DNA from: Warburgia ugandensis | Lineage: Eukaryota > Streptophyta > Magnoliopsida > Canellales > Canellaceae | Length of the DNA stretch: 64,000 nt | Assembly: GCA_035236585.1 (NCBI GenBank) | Contig: CP141126.1 | Location: forward strand, 65,201,414-65,265,413 | Direction of reading: 5' to 3' | Shown: positions 20,935-32,689 of the stretch, piece after piece | Layout: every line of letters begins with the position of its first letter | Numbering within the stretch: position 1 is the first letter of the stretch | The notes under the pieces: generated by a model | Databases searched by the model: none | What the model was told of the DNA's origin: nothing | The model's input: the letters and a program-made list of their open reading frames with translations, nothing else | Position numbers and translations under genes: made by a program

Positions 20935-22737
20935 CAAAAGGGAAAAATGGGCGGGAAACCCAACGCATTTGCAGACGCGTCCGCTGAGGTGCATACTGTA
21001 GGCGCGCAGCGCTCTAGCAAATCGGGATTTTCCGCTCCTTAGGAAAAGGTGGGCGCATGCCACTGACGCACAGCATGCTAGCATTCGGCCTTTTCACTCT
21101 TAAGGCCCTTATGTACGTGTGACACTAAACGCTTATAACTTGAGATCTAGACCTCCGATTGAGGTGCCACAAAAGGCGTTGTGTCCATATCGACAATGCG
21201 GACACACCCAAATTATAAAATCCCTCATCAAATCCCAATCAAAGGTGAGAATGACCCTTAGAATAGGATGGTGGCACGTGGTCGCTAAACCTTTGGAAAA
21301 CTGATAATACCAAGGCCCAATTAGGACCTTAGGACACCCATAGGCATATGGATGGACCCTTAATACCTAAGTAATAAGATCAACCACTCTAAAACCCATA
21401 AAAGATAGGCCAAACTAACCTTGATTCCCCAAACCACGTTCAGGAGCGTACGAGGACAAAGGGGTTAGCACGACCTAGCCAGGTAGGTGCTCTATTGCTA
21501 GTAGATTCTTTTAAAAGAACTATGATTGTTTTGTGAATACATGTTTTAAGTATATGACTTATTTAGCATGACTTAATTCAGCATGCATGTGATAAATGCC
21601 TTATGCATAAACATGTTTTGTAAATAATTGCATATACATTATGCATAGATATGTTTTGCAAACTATTGCATACATTGCATGATTTATGAGCATTAAGTTC
21701 TTGCAAAAATTGCATGTCCTTGAGGGTTACCAAAAGACGCTAGAGTGCCAAGGGCTAGGAAGTTGTGAGGGACCTAAAGAGGACAGGTTTTGAAAAAAGA
21801 GAGGTTTTCGCTTGTTTGATAGGATTATGATTTGGGCTGATAAGCTTGTGGGCATTATGCCGAGAGGTTTGGTTGGCCTCCAGCCTCTACCACTATTAGG
21901 TGGATGGGTACCATGCCCAAAAAGGGCATGTCCCTACGTCGACTGCATGTGGTACAGGGGGCTACCACTGGTGTCACGGCACTAGGTCGATGTGTCATAT
22001 GCCCTGTGGAGGCTATGACGCTATGTCGTCAAGTACCCAGGGACCACACGGCGGGGAGGTCGTGGGCATAGTGGGACCCTATAGTTTCGTGAACTTATGT
22101 GCATTGCATATGAGGTTGGTCGACCATATCATACTAGATATCCATGAGTTGGATTCAATGAAGCATCTTATGCATATCGTTATGTTATGATATATATGAT
22201 ACTTTCAACTTGGTTTGTGCGATTCTTCAATTCGTTAATATTTCAATTTGACAATGGTTTTTGATGTCAATATTAAGTATGAGTGTTCAAACATGAACAT
22301 GTCTTGAAAGAGCATATGATTTTAAATATAGCATGCATTGTAAAACTAGTAGTGATAGGCTCCTACTAAGTATCGTATATACTCACCCAATCCTCAACAT
22401 TTTCCAGACACAAAGTAAACACTTAAGAGCAAGGAATGCTTGTGACAAAAGACAACCAGACTAAGTGCAAGTAAGTAAACCCCTACCTTTTCTTTCAATG
22501 TTACTTGATTGTAGTTACTCTCTAATAGCTGAGGCTGTGACTAACACTTTCTTAGGAATAATGTTGATTTAAAACTTTGCCATGGCTAGATAATTTGAGA
22601 ATGTGTTTTGACACTCAGGGGTTTTATGAAAGATTGTTTTCCAAAAAAAAAAGATTTTTCATGCATTTCATACATATAAAACAAGAGATCTCGCCTTTTT
22701 ATCAAAATTGCACCATATAAAAACTCGGGTCATCACA

Positions 22738-22998
22738 GTTGGTATCAGAGCCACGTTTAACGTTACTCACAGCCCAGTTATGAGGAGAATAACTTATAAT
22801 AAAGTTTCATCCATGAAAGAGTAAGGGATAATAAGATAACACAAACTAAGGTTTGGTGAATTACCTTGTGATTACAGATGCCTAAGAAGAAAGGAAGCAA
22901 TGCTCCAAGACCTGAAGCCCCACCAGTGGACTCCACTGGGTCGGGCAACGGGATGGCTGAGTTATTCCAATAATTCCTACAGAATATGGGACAATACA
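22738..22998 (+). pseudogene. T element PBS, leader and truncated gag start
   Basis: Immediately after LTR3 lies TGGTATCAGAGC (22740-22751), the standard PBS complementary to the 3' end of plant initiator tRNA-Met. An untranslated leader follows, then an ATG at 22879 opening a lysine-rich gag start (MPKKKGSNAPRPEAPP...). It has one stop and ends after about 38 codons at the junction with the duplicated TNP2 sequence (22999). The PBS and long LTRs point to a Tekay/Del-type chromovirus. Everything downstream of the first gag codons is missing. Confidence 0.85.
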
Positions 22999-23484
22999 TA
23001 ATTAATAAGAATTGAATTAATTCATTTTACCTTTTGACAGAGAAAGTAGTGAAAGTATGATAGTGCTCATATTTCTTTCACTTCTATTTCCTTGCATAAC
23101 GTGGATACTTCACTTTCAAGAACTCCATTAGCTCACTACAAATGAAGAGATGTAAAGTTAAATATTACCCTTAATTTTTTCACATATATAGATCAAAGGA
23201 AAATGTGAAAGCAAGAAGAGAGAGAGATAGAGAGAGAGCATTGACTTATTCAATGTCTGGCTAGACATCTCCAATGTTGTTTCAATGGACATAAAGGTCT
23301 AGTTGGTCCCATTCTTTTTATTCAACAGTCAATACATGACCACTTAAGAGAGGTTCACCAACCTTTAGATAGTTAAATTCACTTGATCATTTCTTTCTCA
23401 GGATTCTAATAGCACTTGCTCCTAATAAATACTTTGTGCAAAAATCAACTGCTTCTTTTGCAACATAACATTTGGCTACACACC
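22999..23484. repeat. ~487-bp direct duplication, right copy flanking LTR3 insertion
   Basis: This is the counterpart of 19641-20128. It reads on directly into the rest of the TNP2 gene at 23485, so it is the copy in continuity with the upstream gene part. Confidence 0.92.
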
Positions 23485-25564
23485 CCTCTAAGCAATTATG
23501 ATTTTGTATATTCCCTTTTATAACTTTCATGTACATCTCAAATAGGTACATCCATCATAGGTAAACTGGTGCATAGAGTCTAACCTAATCAATGAGGTGC
23601 ATTGTTAAGCGTACCATGATATTAAAGAAGAATGGTGGAAAGATTATCTCAAACTCGCATAAAGTTGTAACTATATGGTCTTGGATTTCTTGTAATTTTG
23701 AAACATCCACCATCTTCTTGTGCAAAGCATTGAAGAGGTAGCACAATTTTGTACTAGATCCTTTAAGTTTATCAGGTAGCATTGTGCACATTGCTATAAG
23801 CAAGAGTTGTTCCATTAGTGCATGGCAATTGTGCTACTTCATCCCTAATAGTTTTAGCTCTAGCTTGGAGATTATATTTCTAAAGTTTGATTAGTAGCCG
23901 TCTAGGACTTTGAGCTTCGATAGGGTTTTACACGCTATTTTTCTCATGTCTCTATTGAGCATATAATTTTCTTTAGGAATTTATGTTCTTCAACTGGCCT
24001 TATCATGTGGTTGTGAGCTTCTCTTAAAACCCACCATCATAAGATCCATTCAAGCTACAAGTCTATCCTTCATTTTTTTTGGCATGTCATGTAAGATGCT
24101 AGTCGAGATTTCACACACATTCTTCTCATGTGAAAGACGTCAAGAACATGGCACACGTGCATAGATTTTTAGTATACAAGTTCAAAGAATATTAACTTCT
24201 TCCTCCAACAACTTTTAAGGTTACTGCTACCTATACGTTTAGTTTCTTTCTTCTTCCCCCTTAAAGTTTTCAACCTTTTCCAATACTTATCATCCTATCA
24301 ACATCTTTGAAGGTGTCCTTGTCTCCTCATTGTCATTAAATTTTCCTTTATTAAAATAATATGAATAAACTATGCAACCTTCTTTTGTTCCCAAGAGATG
24401 CCATTTCTTGCCATGTTTAATTCATATGGTACATATTGGTCACTATAGAAAGGACAAGCATTGTACTTCTTCATATTGCATCTAGATAAATTATCACACA
24501 TAAGTTGATTATTTTCCACAACAGCATTGCCTTCAAGGTGAATGACTCTTTCTTGCATGCATCATAAGCTTCAACCCCTATGTCTCATAATATCTTAAGA
24601 TCATTGATCAAGAGAGCCAAGTATACTTCAATGTCATTACCAAGTTGCTTGGGACTCAATGTCATTATAGTTAACATCATGAACATTCTCTTCATGCATA
24701 GCAACAGTGGGAGGTTGTAACTAGTAGTTATAACAAGCCAACAAGTATACATGCTGCTCATAGAATTAGGAGGACTAATCCCTTTACAAATATTGCAAGT
24801 TGTAGGTTCTAAGTTCTTCTCCAAAATTAGGCTACAAGAAGTCTACAAGCTATCACATTGGGTTATCAACTACTTTCTCATTGGCATGCCACACTAGTTT
24901 CTTCACTATTTTCATAATAAAAAATATTCTTTTGAACCTTGAAATATGGGAAAAATTTGATAGGACCTTTGCAAGCACATATTTCACCTACACTGTTGAA
25001 ATCTTCTCCAACTTCTATCTTGACTGCTCACAAGTTAGTGATATAGTACAATCATATGCTCCTTTCTATGGAGATGTAGTCGTTGGATCATATATGTATC
25101 TTTCCATACTTCAATGCTAATGCAGCCAAGGTTTTTTCGCCTCTCGTGTGTACCTCACTAATTTGTTTTCCTTAAGTGGCATTTTACCTACCACTTTCAT
25201 TACTCCTACAAAACCTTGATCTAAAAAACCAAATATTAATTTTCGATTGCAAACTTCTACCACTACTAACAAACTTAGTATAATCTCTACACCCAAGGTA
25301 TAATAGCTCATCAACTTCCTCCAATGTAGTTTGGAACTGTTTAGGGCCATCCTAGAAGTCATTGTATACATCTTGAAACACCAGTGTAGCTATGTTATCT
25401 ACCACACTTCCGACAGCGTCACCATATATGCATCTGCTTGCCCTTGTAGAAGGCACATGAGGAAGTTCTTTTCCATGCAAGATCAAGGGGCAATGGCTTT
25501 GATTGACTTCATTAAAGCACAAATCACTATTATATAAGAGGGTTTTAAAGTAAATTAAAAACAT
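22999..25564 (-). pseudogene. CACTA/En-Spm TNP2-type transposase, N-terminal and central part (broken)
   Basis: On the - strand, motifs of the plant TNP2 (Transposase_21) family follow in order. FQTTLEEVDELLYLGC lies near 25300-25345, and KVLSNFSHISRFKRI with LVWHANEKVV near 24880-24985. YNLPLLLCMK and SPKQLGNDIEVYLA lie near 24610-24720. Then come the Cys-rich CNMKKYNACPFYSD stretch near 24430-24480 and a DUF4218-like block (SKLQEIQDHIVTTLCEFEIIFPPFFFNIMV at 23620-23710, then RWMYLFEMYMKVIKG near 23520-23560). Stops and frameshifts occur throughout. Upstream lies the 42-bp subterminal array. The strand and order fit one CACTA element whose C-terminal part is at 18950-20128. Confidence 0.85.
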
Positions 25565-25640
25565 ATATCAATTACATTTCCAAAACCATCTTCTATTCAT
25601 CCCTCTTTGATAATTAGTCAAAAAAGAAGTTACTTATGAA

Positions 25641-25866
25641 CCAACTATAAAAGCATGTACTTTTAAAGTTGGATCTCATAAGCAACTTTAAAAAAGCCAC
25701 ACATTTTAAGTCAGTTTCCTAAAACCAACTTTAAAAGTGCATACTTTTAAAATTGGTTTCTCGTAACTAACTTTAAAAGGTCTACTTTTAAGTTACTTTC
25801 CCAAAACAAACTTCAAAAGTACGTACTTTTGAAACGGTTTCTCATAACCAACTTTAAAAGTCGCTT
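25641..25866. repeat. 42-bp palindromic tandem array (CACTA subterminal repeats)
   Basis: Six units start at 25641, 25683, 25725, 25767, 25807 and 25848, a spacing of 40-42 bp. Each unit is itself an inverted repeat of CCAACTTTAAAAGT with its complement ACTTTTAAAGTTGG, joined by a GTTTCTCATAA-like spacer. The unit at 25812-25833 holds a perfect 22-bp palindrome. CACTA elements carry such short repeated motifs near their ends as transposase binding sites. The place, just upstream of the TNP2 N-terminus, fits the 5' subterminal region. I found no CACTA terminal inverted repeat, so the boundary is unknown. Confidence 0.8.
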
Positions 25867-26116
25867 AAAAAATTTGCATATATATATATATATATATTTT
25901 TTTACAACTATACAATGAAATCTAAAATTGCTATTACAGTATTCCTCCATATATTCAATTAACTATTAAAATTTTCATGCATACATATAATGGATTGTTG
26001 ATATCTTCTTGCACATTTATTTAAACCTAACTTTACATGACCAATTATCTTCAAAAATCTTGAAAAGAGAACTAGAGAACACTTATATTAACTTCATTCT
26101 CTACAATATCCACATT
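25867..26116. other. AT-rich spacer with (AT)n run
   Basis: An (AT)n tract (25878-25897) is followed by AT-rich sequence with no coding motif. The boundary between two CACTA copies probably lies here or in the array to the left. Confidence 0.5.
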
Positions 26117-28806
26117 CAACATCCATATGTGCATATTTACTTCTAGCATAAAAAATTCAAAGACATTTAAGAAAAAATTCACATATACCTAGACATATAC
26201 ATACCCATTTGCTTCGTCACTCAAACTTTCCCTCATTCATCCTACAAACAATCCATACTTCAAGAAAATTAATAAAAAGTATAGTGACATGCATATAAAT
26301 GAAGAATTTTATTTTTATTAATAAATAAATAAAAATTTACATTATACAAGTAATTAAAATGCATTACAAACTCAGCCCTTTCATTTTTTATTTCATTGAG
26401 ATCTAACTTGAAGCAACTCAACTTGGCTCACGATTGGGGTAGTACATTAGCCTGCAAGACAAAATTTTAATTCAATGACATTCTTTTAGCTGGAATCAAT
26501 AAAAAATTGTAAAAAATGTAAGTCTTTGACCAATAAAAGGTGTCTTACCTTTTTAAATTTTGAGAACCTAACACCATCATTTACTAGGGTTCTCATATAT
26601 CTCAAAACATAATACCCACACTCTTAATCAGAATATTGTCCAAGCATGGCACAACTGAGAAGATAGAAAGGATCATTAATATCATGTATAATAATAACTT
26701 TAGTTTATAAAATAGAGTAGTTAACTATTTTCCTTACATTGAACTTCTTCCAAGTGAGTTTTGCTGAATGGAGAGTATAAGTTATTTTAGCTCATTAAAG
26801 CCATGCACATCAAATGAGCAGGGCACAAGTGTGGAAGATATGGAATGTGACCCAACAAGGGTGGAATATGATGTATGAACTTATGAAAAGAAAGCTTATT
26901 TATGATTTCAATGAGCAGGGCACAAGTGTGCGCTTGATAAGAATAAAAAAATAGTGCATACCTACCATATACATCCAAAAAGCAGCATCTAATTAGACCC
27001 ATATACACAATCAATTGAATTGTAATTACTTTTACAATCTTTATGTGTGGAACATAATTTGGTAAGACAACAAGTAAACTTAAACTTACCCACCATTATA
27101 GGGATATATGAAGACCATCTTCTTCAAGTAGTGAAAGATCCTAGTAGAATATCTATAACTTGCCTCTCCATTGGTCATTACTCTGCCACTCCATAAATGA
27201 CACCAGCATCAAGGAATTAGTAAAGTACATCCTTGAACTCTAGTTGCCATAATGAATCGTGCAAGAAGCTGCATACAAAAAATAATTATTAATTATCATT
27301 ACTAATTAACACATAATATAAAGTATTGTTATTAAAGTAGATGTTTGCATACACCCCATGTAGGAGACAATGTGAGAGTGTTTGAGTTGATCCCATTCGC
27401 AAACTCTTATAAGGTCCTCATCCATAAGTGATACTTTAACTATGTCATTAGAAATCACTCTGGCCTCAAGATGTACAAGGTTGATTACCGTATCTTCGTT
27501 AATGATTCCATAGAGACCGCTTAGGAATAGAGGTGTGTTAAGTGTGACCTCTAGCCAATCCCTAGAGGGTTGCTATAAAGTTGCACAAATTTTGAAACAA
27601 TATTGTTTATTGAAGACATTCAATTTTGTAATGAAAATAAACATAAATACTACTACTAGCTCAATTGTTATGGTAAGAAGTAGTGGTGAAGAGGAAGTTA
27701 CCCTCGATGGTGCTTGCTGCTGCTTCTAATTAACATTAGATGCATTTAATAAACAATTAAATTGTAAGGAAAGGACAAGTGGATTATATGGGAAGGAATA
27801 ATTGCTCCAGCCAAGCAACATGATATCTAAGGGTATTCCCAATGGTAAAAAAATCACTATATTCTATCAAATATGGAATGTAGGCATTCTCCTTCAAGGC
27901 CCTAGTAATATACACATGCTTATTGTGTGGAGGCATACTCTTTCCATGCAAAGCCATGGATCCAACCTTATACAATGAACCAATTATGATGATGTTTTCA
28001 CGAAAATTTAAGGCTAACAGGCATTGACACACTTGAAATGAGAAACACTGAATACATGAGAAAGGATGAGGTCGGACAATTAGTTGGACAATGAAAAAGT
28101 ATACATGACTACGTATATACCTCGTTGGATGGTGCTTCTGCCTTCAAGGGCACAGGCTGTTGTTACTGACCTTTTTTTTAGTAGAATTGCAGTTGGCATG
28201 TGAGTGAGGTATAGAGGGCTAATGAGCTAGTATTATACATCCCAATTGCAAGTCCCTAAGTATATCCATTTGTATCTCATCATGCAGATCTTATTTTAAC
28301 TTTTTGAATGCCTCCTTATTGTTAGGTGTAAGTACTTTTCCATTAAAGAAGGTGGAAGTAACAACACTGCACCCTTAACGCCTTACTCAACCAGGGTGTT
28401 CCTACTTATTTCCCATAGCCCTATATAGAATGTCCTCCTTCGCAATAGTGTTGCTTAGAGTTCCTGTGGATGTACTTTTTTGGTAAGTTTTTCCTATAAA
28501 ATTTAATTATTATGACATTATCAGTTCCAATGATTAATGTATAAAATCTAAGTGATACAAGGTAGACATGTGCTACCACTTGCAATTCGAGAAGTAACTT
28601 TATAGGAGCGTTGTTCTTGAAGGTTTAAGCATTACAGCCCACCACATGTTCCATCTTCCAGTGGATGGCATGGTTAATGGGATATGTAGTCTAAACTTTC
28701 TTCTATTGCTAAGTGAGACATTATAGTTAGGAAATGAATCATATTTAATATGGAATAATTTGAAATAAATAAACTCACACGTATACTTACTTCATGTTCT
28801 TCCAAA
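26117..28806 (-). pseudogene. CACTA second gene (TNPA-like, DUF8039-type), broken and intron-containing
   Basis: Read on the - strand from 28806, segments resemble the second protein of plant CACTA elements. First comes a MPSTGRWNMWWAVMLKPS-like stretch near 28610-28690. EHPG with a VVTSTFFNGK-like block follows near 28330-28410. Then 28032-27784 carries LHGKSMPPHNKHVYITRAL, NAYIPYLIEY and YHVAWLEQL, which fit the DUF8039-type domain. An open exon LYGIINEDTVINLVHLEAR lies near 27460-27520, and splice-like junctions separate the pieces. The 3' part (26117-26810) is duplicated at 18218-18900. An Athila LTR is inserted at the upstream end. The family call is from memory of these domains. Confidence 0.65.
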
Positions 28807-29962
28807 TGGTGTGTTATAAATATTACTTGTAAGCATATGAATCAAAGTAGTATAATTTCATGCAAGTGAAGTTGATACCACAAGGAATATTACAAACTTA
28901 TATGCAATTATAATCTTATTTAGATTTATTATCCCATCCAAAGAAAGAATGTAATTTGATTTATTTTAGGAATTCAAAGGACATAGAAGTAGAAACCTAC
29001 ATAAACTAGAAACTTAACAAAAAGGAACTTTCTAAAAATTACAAATTTTTAAAACTAACATGGATTCAAGAAAGGAAACTAGTGCAAACTTGAAACAAAA
29101 TCACTTAGAAACCTAAATCTATAATGAACTTTCTAAAGTTGGAAATTAGAAACACTTTGTAAATGGAAACTTCCTAAATAATAACATTCTAATCATGCAA
29201 CTTAAAGAAACTTCGTAAAGATGAATGATTTCTAATAGTACAAACTTAGAATTTCATAAAAATTAAAATTCTTTAAATGAAATTAGAAATTTCATAAAAA
29301 CTTGGATATAATCTAACATGCAACTAAACATAAGTAATGAATAAAAAAAATCTAAACATGTAACTAAGCATGATCAACCTAAACTAGCATTCAATTAATA
29401 TGAGCAATAAATCAAAGCATGCATGATAAGAAAACATGGACAAGGAGAGTGTGCATGGAACTTAGAAACAAGATGTATGTAACAACTTTGTTATTTGGAA
29501 GTAATCTATTACAAGAGAGGAGTGCATCATTTCAATATAGGAAGATAACATAACATGCTTCAAATTTCCAGAACTAACACCATCTTTTTATCATGCATGT
29601 GAACCAACAAAAAGAGAGAACCACTTTCTCTGAGTAGAAGCAAAATACCATGGAAGATTGCTCAAAAGGAGTGTACATGAACCTAAGGGAAACAAGACTG
29701 TCAAAAGGGAAAAAACTTGCATGTAAAATAAGATGGAGAGATGCATGGTGAGTCTTGAAATATGCATGGAAAACCGCCCTTGAAGGAGGTGTGGAGAAGC
29801 TTAAAGAAGATTGCATAAAAAAGGCTAAGCAAGATGCATACAAAAGAACTCCCATTCCTCTCCACAATTTTAACGTATTTTTAGAGAGGGAAACTCTTAC
29901 TAATTTCTATCCTAAGGAAGAAGGAAAGAGGGGATAAGGATGATAATATAAGGAAGGATGGT

Positions 29963-30016
29963 GAGATAAGATAAGGGAGGGAAGAGAATGAGATAAGATA
30001 AGGGAGGGAAGAGAAC
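29963..30016. repeat. 27-bp tandem duplication in A2 LTR
   Basis: Two 27-bp units, GAGATAAGATAAGGG then AGGGAAGAGAAT/C, sit side by side and differ only in the last base. A partial third unit follows. Confidence 0.85.
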
Positions 30017-30152
30017 GAGATAAGATGAGATAAGGATAGAGATTATGAAAGTGGGAACTTAAGAAGGGTAATCATGGAGATTAGAAAGGGGATTTGAAGG
30101 GTGAGATCACACAAAATTTTGTGCTTGATGGCCCTTCTAACTGTCTGACTAT

Positions 30153-30182
30153 GGAGAGTGAGAGTGAGAGTGAGAGAGAGAG
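30153..30182. repeat. (AGTGAG)n/(AG)n microsatellite
   Basis: A short hexanucleotide run grades into AG repeats inside the A2 LTR. Confidence 0.8.
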
Positions 30183-30865
30183 ATGGAAAGAGGATGTGAG
30201 AATTAGGGAAGCTTAAGAGTGAGGTCTCTTCCATAATTGGTCCACCTAGCATGCCACTTACTCATGTTGATAGAGTCCATGTTTTCTTGCTATTTATCTA
30301 TTTGGAACACATTTTTTCCCAGTGGAAAATTGCGTAGAAACTTCCTAAAACATGTGGACGCATGTAGTTTGGCTTAAGTGACTTAAATGGCTTCTGACTT
30401 GGTGGATTCATTGTTTTGCTTCTTGGCTTCATGGATTAGCTTCTCATAGTTATTAGTACATGGCTCATGTGGTTTAGGTTGCTATAATGTGGCTTACAAG
30501 GTTTGAAATCTCATGCAAAGATGGTGGGATTCTACTACCTTTTTGCATGATTTTTGTATGGGCCCTTTTTAAGTTATCTTGATTTCTTCCAATTGTTTCT
30601 AGAATCCATCTGCTAGCTTTGGAATGATCCTAACCCTTACTCTAACTTTGAAATGATAGAACATGGGTCCTGAAGTCTTTAGGTTGATTTGGATCATTGG
30701 ATCTTTCTTTTAACACCTACAAAATATTAAAAAAACTAATTAATATAGAGGAAATTATGCTGGATCACCTAGCAAATCTTGTTTAGCTTCAACACTTACA
30801 AAATATTAGATTTTTGGTTTATTAGTTTAGAAATGCATGTGTCATGAATTCTAGAAGAATTTTGC

Positions 30866-32680
30866 TAGTTCTGAGTAAAACATGTGAAAAATCATGAAAA
30901 CACAAATGACTACCATTTTCATAGGTACTCACGATTGCATTCAGCATATGCAAAAAGCCCTTATACCCATAAATTACCCTTAGTGGACAAGTTAGGCCCC
31001 GTGAGTGTTTGCAAAGAATATACCCACAAAATTTAATAAGGTTATTTTCTTAGTATCTCAAAGAATTCTCTTGCATTAGCACTCTACTAGATTTAACAAC
31101 ATAATAAGGATGAGTGAAAAATTCTTCAAGTTATTCACATGTCAAAGCCATTTTATTATAGTTATATATGAGAGTGCAATATGTGTATAGGCTACCTAAA
31201 TTAGGACTTTTAAGTAGAAATGCTTGTACTCCTTTGGAAAAATGTCTTGACCTCAATTCTCACTCATATTCACTTAGAAATAAAGCTCTCAGAAAAGGGT
31301 CAAACAATTTTCTCTCACTGTGTGACCAGATCCAATGACACTAATGGTTCACATAAGCTTATACACATAGATGATACAAAGAATTATGATCCCTAACAGT
31401 GGATGTCATTACCAAGACCAGAAGGAATAGTTCACCTTAATTCCTTAATATTTATATCCTCATTAAGACTATATTCCACCCTAAGATTAGCAAGACTTTA
31501 GACGAAATGAAACATAGGTTTAGGACTTGTTTCCAAAAGAAAGGGTATAAGGATTCAAAGGTTTCAAATCTTAGTAAAGGTCTTCAATGAGTGTTGAACA
31601 ACTTATTCTCTTTTGAGTGCACTAAAGTGAATATCTTTTATATGTTTTTTTCTCTCTTCATTCACAACTTTTCTTTTATTTTCTACAATTATTTGACTTT
31701 CTTTGTATTTCTTTGAAAGGGAAAGTTTTTTCTTTGTAGACACTTTCATAGTTTTTCACATCCTAGACCCTTGTCATTTTTGAAGTTTTTGTACCATATC
31801 TACTCATTGTGGAATGATAGGTAAGGGATATTTAATTGGGTTTCTGGTTTAAGGTAGATAGGTTTGAAAACAGAAGGCTCAATAAGAGGCTTATAGAGTC
31901 TAACTAGTGGTACAATTTACTAGGTATGTTTTATATCTTTGGACTAAAACATAGATAGCCTATGTCATTTCCAATGTTTCTTAAAGCCTATCAAATTCAA
32001 TAAATGTTTAGGAAAGTTAATATTCCCATTGATGAGTCTTGGAAATTGACCAAAATAAAAATACTAGGATCTTTCAAATTTTATGTGAGATAAATAAAAT
32101 ATGGAATTATATATAACCATCAGAAAGATGATAGTCTCTAATACTCACTAAGTATAAGTTTTTAAGTCATAACTATCTATTTGTCTAGATTATGCACTGT
32201 GTGCAAGTGTGTTGTAAGATTTAACTCCATAAATACTTTAGGACATGAATAAAATGCAAAATTTATCAAATGCATGCCTAGTAATAAGTTAAAGTAGGAG
32301 AATTACTAAGATTCAAAAAATATGATTCTCATCATAGTAAAGGAACTTGACCTTCAAAACTTAAAAACTCGACTTTTTTTTTTGCTTATGAAAGACAAGG
32401 AAAACTCAGAATTCTCATGCATATCTACACCCTCAACCTTAACTAAACATTGTTCCCAATGTTTTGAAACACAGAACTCCTATATGCTGACTGGGTACTG
32501 TTGAAAAAATGAAACTCTAAAAACGCTATGGAAATTTTTTGTATATAATGTAGATCATTAGTAGTTTTTGCCAATATTCCAGAATAGAAGTAGTAGCCAA
32601 AAATTCTATTATTATTCGTAAAAACTTTAGGATTGAAAACTAAGCTATAAATCAATGACACAACCTAGTGAGCACTATGT
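30866..32680 (-). other. Athila A2 3' noncoding region
   Basis: This region lies between the pol stop and the 3' LTR and has no coding motif. It matches the A1 region 13481-15135, for example the AAAGCCTATCAAATTCAATAA stretch near 31984 and the shared block near 30930-31010. Confidence 0.6.
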
Positions 32681-32689
32681 TTATTGTCT

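Larger units (their letters stand above)
20129..22737 (+). mobile_element. T family 5' LTR, subfamily 2, LTR3
   Basis: A 2.61-kb LTR starts TGTAATATCTCCAATTTTG and ends CGGGTCATCACA, directly followed by a PBS. It has a TATA box at 20557-20564, a splice-donor-like CAAG/GTATG with GT at 20669-20670, and a strong hairpin and a perfect palindrome (listed separately). Its 5' third differs from LTR1/LTR2 but matches LTR4, LTR5 and LTR6. Its 3' half is common to all T LTRs. Only the first 260 bp of the internal region remain. Confidence 0.9.
28807..30865 (-). mobile_element. Athila A2 3' LTR (first ~80-100 bp deleted)
   Basis: On the + strand it begins TGGTGTGTTATAAATATTACTTG, the reverse complement of the family's ...ACACCA end. 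The other end lacks the TGATAAGTGTTCAA start: internal sequence (CTAGCAAAAT) joins directly to the LTR at TCTAGAATTCATGACACATGC, a deletion spanning the internal/LTR junction. It contains two 27-bp tandem units at 29963-30016 and an AG-rich microsatellite at 30153-30182. The candidate left target repeat CCAAA (28802-28806) has no partner to compare. Confidence 0.8.

Noticed and set aside
22740-22751. Possible tRNA gene fragment
   Set aside because: Only the 12 bp complementary to the tRNA-iMet 3' end are present, directly after an LTR. This is a primer binding site, not a tRNA gene.
25641-25866. CRISPR-like regular repeat array
   Set aside because: Repeats and spacers are both conserved between units, so there are no unique spacers. 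The setting is a plant CACTA element, and eukaryotic nuclear DNA has no CRISPR arrays.
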